Shown: one piece after another, positions 57,632 to 64,000 of the stretch
Layout of the letters: every line of letters starts with the position of its first letter
How positions within the stretch are numbered: position 1 is the stretch's first letter
DNA from: Wolbachia endosymbiont of Oedothorax gibbosus
GTDB lineage: Bacteria > Pseudomonadota > Alphaproteobacteria > Rickettsiales > Anaplasmataceae
NCBI RefSeq assembly: GCF_936270145.1
Contig: NZ_OW370537.1
Location: forward strand, 1,116,001-1,180,000
Reading direction: 5' to 3'
Length of the DNA: 64,000 bases
Notes under the pieces: model-generated
Database searches by the model: none
The model's input: only the letters and a program-made list of their open reading frames with translations
What the model was told of the DNA's origin: nothing
Translations under genes and position numbers: made by a program

Positions 57632-59587
57632 TTAAAAGAACCCTCTCAGTTTTCTAGCGCGGCTTGGATGTTTCAACTTGCGCAGTGCTTTTGCCTCTAT
57701 TTGCCTAATTCTCTCACGTGTTACATTAAAAATTTTTCCTACTTCTTCTAAGGTATGCTCCTTCCCATCTTTACCAAGGCCAAAACGCATTCTTAAAATT
57801 CTTTCTTCCTTTGGTGTTAAAGTTGCAAGAACATTGGTTGTAATACCGCGCAAGTCAGCAAGTATTGCAGCATCTTCTGGTCTGGAGACTCGCTTGTCTT
57901 CTATACAATCACCGAAGGTACTACTATCATCTTTTCCTGTTGGAGCTTCAAGACTTACTGGATCCCTTGCTATTTTCATAACTTTGCGTATTCTTTCCAG
58001 TGGCATTGTCAGTTCTACACTCAATTCCTCTAACGTCGGCTCCTTTCCCATCTCATGAGTCATCTTTCTTAATGCTCTGTTGATTTTACTGATAATTTCT
58101 ACCATATGAACTGGTATTCTAACTACTTTGGACTGCTCAGGTATTGCCCTAGTGATTGATTGTCTTACCCACCAAGTGCCATAAGTTGAAAATTTATATC
58201 CACGTTTGTAATCAAACTTATCCACAGCCTTCATAAGACCAATATTGCCTTCTTGTATCAAATCAAGCAGATCAAGGCCTCTTTTTGAATACTTCTTAGC
58301 AATGGAAACTACTAGCCTTAAGTTAGCCTTAATCATTTCTTGCTTTGCTTCAGAGACTTCTCGTTCGTGTTTTTGTATTCTCCTGATTAGCTCCTTAAAT
58401 TCTTGCACATTATCTTCTTGTATATAATGCTTAATACCGCTTAAGGTACTAGCTATATACTCAGAGTTATCATCTATAAACCTTAAAAATTTGTTTTTTA
58501 ATTCACCTGTAAAAGAGGACTGATTTTCATTGATCTTTAAAAGACTTATCTCTTTTGACTCGTGCTTTAAAAGCACGTCATCATAAATTTTATAGAAACT
58601 TTCTCTATCGATATTGTATTTTCTAGCCTCAGCAATAAGATTAGCCTCATCAAGCGTGATGGATCTATTTATCTTATAAAGTTCTTGTGTAATTCTGGTA
58701 ATAGCAGCATCACTTAACTTAATTTGTAATGCTATAGACCATATTTGATTATATAAACTCTCTAGTTCATCAGAGGAATCTTTAGAATTTTTTCTTAATA
58801 CCAATGCTTCATTTGCTAAAGTAATTATCTCATCCAATGCAACTATGACCTTTGGTAATAAGTCACTTTCCATTTCAAGAATAGAAACATTTAAACTCGC
58901 TGAATTTATATCTTCATTATCACTCTCTTTCTCATCATCGCCTTTTTCTCCATCACCAACACAATATTCGTCATCTTTAGCATCTTCAGAAATATCCTTA
59001 GAATCCTCAACATCTTCAGCACTTTCTTCACTCTCTTCACTTTCTTCTTTAGGTACCACATTAAAATCAGAGTTATAAATTGCATCCAGATCTATAATTT
59101 CTCTCAGTAAGAGAGCTCCATTACTTAAATCATCACGCCATACTTTTATCACCTTTAATGTTACTGATGTTTCAATTATTGCGCGTAACATGTTATGCTT
59201 TTCAGATTCAATTTTTTTTGCTATCTCGATTTCATCTGCCCTTGACAAAAGCTTTACAGAGCTCATGTCTTGTAAATAAATCCTTACTGGATCATCATTT
59301 TGTACTAAAGTTGCAGTAACATTTGGCAATGTGTCATCATCATCAAGTTTACTATCATCACTGTTGGAAGGAATATCTTCTTCATCTTCGCTACTTTCAA
59401 GCACATTAATTCCGGAGTCCTGCAATAAAGATATAGCATCATCTATAAAGTCAGACGAAAAATTTTCATCTGATAATTTATCATTTATATCATCAAAGGT
59501 GATAAAACCACCCTTTTTTATACTTTTAGTTACAAGATCTCTGATAATTTTTTTCTTATCTTCTGCATCATTAATAATTGACATCAT
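57632..59587 (-). CDS. rpoD: Primary sigma factor (sigma-70, RpoD)
   Basis: Directs RNA polymerase to housekeeping promoters. The 651-residue protein has a long acidic stretch (about 160-225, [20 protein letters not shown]), region 1.2 ([18 protein letters not shown]), and regions 2.1-2.4 ([48 protein letters not shown]). Regions 3 and 4 follow, with 4.2 [32 protein letters not shown]. Start ATG 59587 follows AAAGG; a second ATG follows directly. It is transcribed on its own strand next to the Mrp cluster. Confidence 0.96.
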   Translation of the reverse strand: MMSIINDAEDKKKIIRDLVTKSIKKGGFITFDDINDKLSDENFSSDFIDDAISLLQDSGINVLESSEDEEDIPSNSDDSKLDDDDTLPNVTATLVQNDDPVRIYLQDMSSVKLLSRADEIEIAKKIESEKHNMLRAIIETSVTLKVIKVWRDDLSNGALLLREIIDLDAIYNSDFNVVPKEESEESEESAEDVEDSKDISEDAKDDEYCVGDGEKGDDEKESDNEDINSASLNVSILEMESDLLPKVIVALDEIITLANEALVLRKNSKDSSDELESLYNQIWSIALQIKLSDAAITRITQELYKINRSITLDEANLIAEARKYNIDRESFYKIYDDVLLKHESKEISLLKINENQSSFTGELKNKFLRFIDDNSEYIASTLSGIKHYIQEDNVQEFKELIRRIQKHEREVSEAKQEMIKANLRLVVSIAKKYSKRGLDLLDLIQEGNIGLMKAVDKFDYKRGYKFSTYGTWWVRQSITRAIPEQSKVVRIPVHMVEIISKINRALRKMTHEMGKEPTLEELSVELTMPLERIRKVMKIARDPVSLEAPTGKDDSSTFGDCIEDKRVSRPEDAAILADLRGITTNVLATLTPKEERILRMRFGLGKDGKEHTLEEVGKIFNVTRERIRQIEAKALRKLKHPSRARKLRGFF

Positions 59588-59722
59588 TACCTTTATAGTT
59601 TATAATTTTATTCCTTATTAACAAACAAACTTACAACGAGCAAGTCTATAATTTTACTTTTAGCGTGTGGCTATTTGTTACTTCATATAGCTTAAGATAC
59701 TGTTAATTTATGTACACTTGTC

Positions 59723-60034
59723 TTAATCAATTGTTCCATACTTTTCTTCCATTTTTACTGCTATGGACAATCCAACTGAAAATGTTGCAATTCCAACCAC
59801 TATAGCAGTAAGCATTAAAACATGAGGTATAGGATTGCTATATAAATAAAAATTTGAAACCAATATAGGAGGCAAAGAACTTTTTATATATCCTAGAGAT
59901 ATGTAAAACAACAAAACAGATGCTTGGAAGACGCTTATCCCTATCATTTTCTTGATTAAATTTTTATCGTTTATAATAATATATAAACCTAGCACCATTA
60001 ATACAATAATAATCGTATAATTATATAAAGTCAT
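59723..60034 (-). CDS. mrpC: Mrp/Mnh-type Na+/H+ antiporter subunit C
   Basis: 103 residues with three hydrophobic helices, homologous to NuoK: LVLGLYIIINDKNLIKKMIGISVFQASVLLFY and a DPIPHVLMLTAIVVG-like C-terminal block (NPIPHVLMLTAIVVGIATFSVGL). Its ATG overlaps the mrpB stop (ATGA). It is the last gene of the cluster. Confidence 0.88.
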   Translation of the reverse strand: MTLYNYTIIIVLMVLGLYIIINDKNLIKKMIGISVFQASVLLFYISLGYIKSSLPPILVSNFYLYSNPIPHVLMLTAIVVGIATFSVGLSIAVKMEEKYGTID

Positions 60035-60450
60035 TGTTTTTTCCTACGAGCAAAATTCATATATATAATTAACATAGAGGAGCAGACAGTAAATGCTACA
60101 CCTAATTCCACCAAAAAAATACCCAATTTTTGACCGGTTCTATTATTGGCTGACAAGATATCATAAGATAAAAAATTTTGGCCAAGTAAAGTTGTTGCAA
60201 CGCCCGTTCCTCCATAAATTAAAATACCGAGCACGTTAGTCAATCTAACCACAGAATAAGGTATTGCTTTTAGAGTTGTAGATACACCAAATAGCATTGA
60301 ATATAATATTATCCCGGAGGCAATAATTATTCCTGCTTGAAAACCTCCACCTGGAGTGTAATCACCGTGAAATTGTATGTATAAACCAAATAAAATGATA
60401 AAAGGTATCATCAAAAATGTTACTACATTTAATATCGGATCTTTAATCAT
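60031..60450 (-). CDS. mrpB: Mrp/Mnh-type Na+/H+ antiporter subunit B
   Basis: 139 residues, four membrane helices, with the conserved QFHGDYTPGGGFQAGIIIASGIIL segment of MnhB. Works with the other Mrp subunits in cation/proton exchange across the inner membrane. Overlaps the upstream gene by 8 bases. Confidence 0.9.
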   Translation of the reverse strand: MIKDPILNVVTFLMIPFIILFGLYIQFHGDYTPGGGFQAGIIIASGIILYSMLFGVSTTLKAIPYSVVRLTNVLGILIYGGTGVATTLLGQNFLSYDILSANNRTGQKLGIFLVELGVAFTVCSSMLIIYMNFARRKKQ

Positions 60451-60970
60451 TTTCTTTTTCTTCTTTTAATATCAATGTTATACAAAGCGCAGCAGTAAAA
60501 ACCACTATAGTTTCTCCAAACGTGTCATAACCACGAAAACTTGCCAAAACAGCTGTCACTATATTAGGAATACCGGTAGCTTTTTCGGTATTTTCCACAT
60601 AATAAGGAGCAACATGCAAGTGAATCGGAGCATTGTGGCTGCCAAAATCTGGCAATTGAATCATAAAATATGACAAACATACAGCCAGAAATAACATAAA
60701 AAAAAGCGTTATAGGGTTATGAGATAGATTTACTTTATGATTCTTTATCAAGGAGAGTGCTGCAAACGTAAAAACCGTACCGAGCCCCGCACCAACAGAA
60801 GCTTCAGTAATTGCAACATCAGGTGCATTCATAATTAAGTATATAAGCGCAATAAGTGAACTAAATACACACATTAGAATAGCACTTGCGACTAAATGTC
60901 GCGAGAAGACTATCAAAACCGTAACTGTTAGTAACAACAAAAGTAGCACTACATTTAATATTTCTAACAC
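60443..60970 (-). CDS. MrpA C-terminal-like (DUF4040/MbhD-type) subunit
   Basis: 175 residues, about five hydrophobic helices. The N-terminal half contains SLIALIYLIMNAPDVAITEASVGAGLGTVFTFAAL, the DUF4040 domain found at the end of MrpA. The C-terminal half (VTAVLASFRGYDTFGETIVVFTAALCI) matches the following MbhE-like part. The large proton-channel part of MrpA is not in this gene. It sits one base after mrpG. Confidence 0.85.
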   Translation of the reverse strand: MLEILNVVLLLLLLTVTVLIVFSRHLVASAILMCVFSSLIALIYLIMNAPDVAITEASVGAGLGTVFTFAALSLIKNHKVNLSHNPITLFFMLFLAVCLSYFMIQLPDFGSHNAPIHLHVAPYYVENTEKATGIPNIVTAVLASFRGYDTFGETIVVFTAALCITLILKEEKEND

Positions 60971-60971
60971 C

Positions 60972-61259
60972 TTAACCTTCTTTAACAGTTTTTTTCTTAA
61001 CTTTATAATAAGTGCGCGCTAAAATATAGCTATTAGTTGAGCTAGTTACCCATATTATAAGAATTAATAATATTATTTTAACAGTATTGATTGAAAATTC
61101 ATTCTGCAGAGTAAAACCAATTAACAATAACGTTGCACCACTAGAATCTGTAATACCTGCTGCATGTAACCTAGTATAGAAATCAGGAAATCTAATTACT
61201 CCCACACTTGAAATGATTACTAAACAAATGCCTAAAAATATAAGAACGGACCCTATCAT
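60972..61259 (-). CDS. mrpG: Mrp/Mnh-type antiporter subunit G
   Basis: 95 residues with three hydrophobic helices and the motif GVIRFPDFYTRLHAAGITDSSGATLLLIGF, diagnostic of MnhG. Six bases downstream of mrpF. Confidence 0.9.
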   Translation of the reverse strand: MIGSVLIFLGICLVIISSVGVIRFPDFYTRLHAAGITDSSGATLLLIGFTLQNEFSINTVKIILLILIIWVTSSTNSYILARTYYKVKKKTVKEG

Positions 61260-61265
61260 AAATTA

Positions 61266-61511
61266 TTAAAACAACATTAATCTCATTAGTGCTATAGTTG
61301 ATATAAAGCTAACGCTAGCATATAACAATGCTATATCAATTAAAAAAAAATTATTCAGAATGATTGATATTGCTGTTATGAGCACAACTACTTGCGTTGA
61401 GAAATTATTGAACGCTAAAACCTTATTGTACACATCACTTGACTTAGATACTATGCGACACAACATTACACTCATGCAGAACAACAGTGTATAGATAGCA
61501 ATGTGAATCAT
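61266..61511 (-). CDS. mrpF: Mrp/Mnh-type antiporter subunit F
   Basis: 81 residues with three hydrophobic helices; the RIVSKSSDVYNKVLAFNNFSTQVVVLITAIS and DIALLYASVSFISTIALMR segments match MnhF. First gene of the cluster F-G-A(C-term)-B-C. Confidence 0.85.
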   Translation of the reverse strand: MIHIAIYTLLFCMSVMLCRIVSKSSDVYNKVLAFNNFSTQVVVLITAISIILNNFFLIDIALLYASVSFISTIALMRLMLF

Positions 61512-61539
61512 TTAAAGACTATGTAACTTCAGTAAATTT

Positions 61540-61935
61540 CTAAATGGATACTTCTTCATTGCCATCTTGATCATTTATTTCATCATCCACTTCGTAATCT
61601 TGGCTTTCTTGACTTACATCAAGATCTGTGTTATCAGAAAAATCTAATAAATTCGCTAGCTTACTTGTATTACTAATGTAAACATTATTCATATTTCCTT
61701 TCATGTACTCCTTGCACCTACCTACCAAAAGGTTAAACAGCTCATGAGTATCCACCTGTTTTTCTGCTATTTCATGTAAGGAAACTATGGTGTTCTTATG
61801 GTCTTTAAACTGAGCTGTGTGAACTGGATTACTTGCTCCTGTATTTAAATCATGTGTTCTTTGACTTGCCAATAGAACCAATTTGAAACGGTTACTTACC
61901 TGTTCTGTACACTTTTCTACAATAGACTCAGCCAT
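61540..61935 (-). CDS. rpoZ: RNA polymerase omega subunit
   Basis: 131 residues. The N-terminal half has the omega motif RFKLVLLASQRTHDLNTGA, followed by the conserved helices (KNTIVSLHEIAEKQVDTHEL). The C-terminal about 50 residues are acidic and non-conserved (DLDVSQESQDYEVDDEINDQDG). Omega helps assemble beta-prime onto the core, here fused to beta. It lies 28 bases from the mrpF start, on the same strand. Confidence 0.9.
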   Translation of the reverse strand: MAESIVEKCTEQVSNRFKLVLLASQRTHDLNTGASNPVHTAQFKDHKNTIVSLHEIAEKQVDTHELFNLLVGRCKEYMKGNMNNVYISNTSKLANLLDFSDNTDLDVSQESQDYEVDDEINDQDGNEEVSI

Positions 61936-61994
61936 AAGATACTACCTTAATAAGTTTTATACTATATCACAAAAAACAAGTTGTCAACTTGTAT

Positions 61995-62291
61995 CTATTG
62001 CGATTCAACCTCATGTTTTACTTTTTCTGCCTCAGATTTTATTTTTTGGCTTTCTGTCATCGTAATTGTTATTTCATGATCAAATTTTTTCAGAAATCCT
62101 AACAATCGCTCTAAAGAAAAACCATCTATTTTACCATTTTTAATTTGCGATACCTTTGGCTGATCGATGCAAAGTTTTTCAGCTGCATAAGCCTGAGTCC
62201 AAGCATTTTTCTCTATAACTTCATTTATTATATGAAGCAACTTTGTTTTTACTCCTGCACTGTCTAAGTTATTTAACGATATTACTTCCAT
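61995..62291 (-). CDS. XRE/HigA-like helix-turn-helix protein
   Basis: 98 residues. The HTH is AYAAEKLCIDQPKVSQIKNGKIDGFSLERLLGFL (about 34-70), and the layout (HTH then EITITMTES) resembles HigA2-type antitoxins. Start ATG 62291 has AAGGA upstream; a GTG at 62306 is less likely. No toxin gene lies next to it: rpoZ follows on the same strand and a 430-bp gap lies upstream. It may be an orphan antitoxin or a free regulator. Confidence 0.75.
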   Translation of the reverse strand: MEVISLNNLDSAGVKTKLLHIINEVIEKNAWTQAYAAEKLCIDQPKVSQIKNGKIDGFSLERLLGFLKKFDHEITITMTESQKIKSEAEKVKHEVESQ

Positions 62292-62723
62292 AATCCTTAC
62301 ACTCACATATCAATTAACTTTATTAAACATTTATAATATTTAATATATCAAGATATTAATATCATATAACTTGTCAATAATTATATGACATCAATATTTA
62401 AAACTTTAAGTTGATTATATATTAATATTTTAATCAATTTTCTAGTAATTTTAAATTATCATTTTACTATCAGTCTATCTGAAAAAATCATTTACAGAAA
62501 GAACAAGCTAAAATTACAAAGCTTGAAATACAAAAATAATTATTTTATAAATTTATCTTACATAAGAAGTTTATATCTCTATATCTTAACATAGATATTT
62601 ATTTAAATTTTTAAAATTTCTATTTTAACGAGAATTCTATATATTATATTTATAATATAACTTAAATATTTGTTGCTTTTTAGCTGGAACATTATTTAGT
62701 TAGTAAGTAAAATTGTGTTGAAT
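62292..62723. other. AT-rich intergenic region, no gene seen
   Basis: A 432-bp region between the HTH gene and purE, well above the window average in A+T, with many short AT repeats (TAATATTT and the like) and no frame of note. It probably holds the divergent promoters. No clear Shine-Dalgarno sequence precedes purE at 62724. I see no DnaA boxes or other origin signals. Confidence 0.5.
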
Positions 62724-63215
62724 ATGACAAAAATAAAAAAAGATATTGCTGTTATTATGGGAAGTGAGTCAGATTACACTACTATGGTCCATACCGTCGA
62801 TATGTTAAAAGCATTAGAAGTTTCACATGAAATATTCATAATATCTGCACATAGAACGCCAGAAAGGCTCTTCGATTTTGCTAAATCTGCACAAGAAGAA
62901 GGTTTTAAGGTTATTATAGCTGGTGCAGGAGGTGCAGCTCATTTACCTGGTATGGTTGCGTCACTAACTTGTTTACCAGTTATCGGCGTTCCTGTGCATA
63001 GTAAACAATTAAATGGGCTGGACAGTCTACTCTCTATAGTTCAAATGCCAAAGGGTGTTCCAGTTGCAACCATGTCTATAGGAGAAAATGGAGCATATAA
63101 TGCTGCCATTACTGCCGTATCTATATTGTCAATTTCTAACAGTGAAATTGCAGGTAGGTTAAAAAAGTGGAGAGAGAAGCAAACCAAAGAAGTAAAAGAA
63201 AAACCAGTTTCATAA
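62724..63215 (+). CDS. purE: N5-carboxyaminoimidazole ribonucleotide mutase
   Basis: Purine synthesis step moving CO2 onto the imidazole ring. 163 residues, with [22 protein letters not shown] and [20 protein letters not shown] chose ATG 62724; two in-frame earlier starts (GTG 62715, TTG 62718) exist but the family starts here. mutL follows after 6 bases. Confidence 0.94.
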   Translation: MTKIKKDIAVIMGSESDYTTMVHTVDMLKALEVSHEIFIISAHRTPERLFDFAKSAQEEGFKVIIAGAGGAAHLPGMVASLTCLPVIGVPVHSKQLNGLDSLLSIVQMPKGVPVATMSIGENGAYNAAITAVSILSISNSEIAGRLKKWREKQTKEVKEKPVS

Positions 63216-63221
63216 TAAATC

Positions 63222-64000
63222 TATGGCAATAATCCTTCTAGACACAAAAACCATAAACCGTATAGCAGCGGGGGAGGTGATAGAAAGGCCTGCAAGTGTA
63301 GTAAAGGAATTAGTAGAAAATGCAATAGATGCTGGAAGTTCAGAGATAGAGATCAAAATAGAAAGTGGTGGGCGTAACCTTATTATTGTGACAGATGATG
63401 GTAACGGAGTAGAAAAAAACGATTTAGAACTTGCGTTTACGCGCCATGCTACTTCAAAATTGAGCGATAGTGAATTAATAGAAATCAAGCATCTTGGGTT
63501 TAGAGGAGAAGCCTTACCTTCAATTGCTGCAGTAAGTAGAATAAAGCTATCGTCTAAGGCACATGGAGCAAGTGAGGCGTGGTCTATAAGTTATGAGGGT
63601 GGAGAGAAAATAGGGGAGCTAACTCCTTACCCTTTATCACAAGGGACACATATTGAAGTACGAGATTTGTTTTTCGCTACCCCAAATAGACTAAAATTTC
63701 TAAAAACCGAAAGAGCAGAAACTCAAAGCATTGTTGATATTGTAAATAACCTAGCAATGATTAACTATCATATAGGGTTTACTCTCACTTCAGGTAATAA
63801 AAAGCTCTTAAAATACGCTAAGCAGACTTCGTTATTTCATAGATTGTGTGAAGTAGAAGAAGAATTTCAGGGCAATTCTTTGGAGGTCAATGAAGAAGAA
63901 GACGGCATTAAACTTACGGGACACATCTGTAAGCCGACCGTCAATCGTGGTAAGTCAACTCAGATCTATACGTTTGTTAATGGAAGGCCAATTAAAGATA
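63222..64000 (+). CDS. mutL: DNA mismatch repair protein MutL (N-terminal part)
   Basis: The gene runs off the right edge; about 259 residues are visible. It begins [37 protein letters not shown], the GHKL ATPase motif I with Glu/Asn residues. It continues with [39 protein letters not shown], and the transducer fold near [11 protein letters not shown]. It couples MutS to downstream repair. ATG at 63222. It is 6 bases past purE and likely co-transcribed. Confidence 0.95.

Noticed and set aside
62292-62723. AT-rich gap considered as a replication origin
   Set aside because: No DnaA-box cluster or origin-associated genes, and I found no CtrA full site; high AT alone is common in gaps here.

Overview
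The window looks like part of a Wolbachia chromosome (Alphaproteobacteria, Rickettsiales, Anaplasmataceae). The strongest sign is a single 2837-residue reading frame that fuses RNA polymerase beta and beta-prime (41148-49661). Supporting signs are the low GC content, a CtrA response regulator, two copies of an IS5-family element resembling ISWpi1, two copies of an IS982-family element, dispersed short palindromes, an ankyrin protein, and a non-contiguous set of housekeeping genes. The exact strain or supergroup cannot be told from sequence alone.

Layout. 1-2918: end of an rRNA pseudouridine synthase, an IS remnant, then PBP2 and a secreted polysaccharide deacetylase, overlapping (cell envelope). 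3042-8284: comM, a small membrane protein, ftsZ-EVE-ybeY, and sdhB. 8288-11712 (minus): a kinase-less PAS protein, an acetyltransferase, pgpA and gpsA (phospholipid synthesis). 12045-13216: ctrA, with a full CtrA box upstream, then RNase P RNA. 13298-16411: a large Thr/Ser-rich membrane protein gene split by an IS982 copy. 16636-18354: nuoE and tgt. 18807-23441: two identical IS5-type copies flanking a palindrome array and iscS; the second sits in the 3' end of a PD-(D/E)XK nuclease gene. 23822-29807: dxr, an acidic His-rich protein, mlaF/mlaE, and rpmF-plsX-fabH. 29828-35514: a permease remnant, the second IS982 copy, an unknown membrane protein, lysC, an ankyrin protein and an IS remnant. 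35515-41160: purD, serS, a protein with two putative cysteine-protease domains (Ulp1-like and OTU-like), and dusB.

41148-57049 is the str/beta operon set on the minus strand: rpsL-rpsG-fusA-tuf-tRNA(Trp)-secE-nusG-rplK-rplA-rplJ-rplL-rpoBC. The nusG product has a duplicated NGN domain. 57151-64000: a GDSL esterase fragment, rpoD, a partial Mrp-type antiporter cluster, rpoZ, an HTH protein, purE and the start of mutL.

As a set, the genes cover transcription and translation, cell division and envelope upkeep (FtsZ, PBP2, LysC, Mla, phospholipid and isoprenoid synthesis) and respiration (SdhB, NuoE). Host-interaction candidates are the Ulp1/OTU protein, the ankyrin protein and the IS-broken mucin-like protein. 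Intergenic DNA carries many decayed gene and IS fragments, typical of an active but eroding endosymbiont genome.
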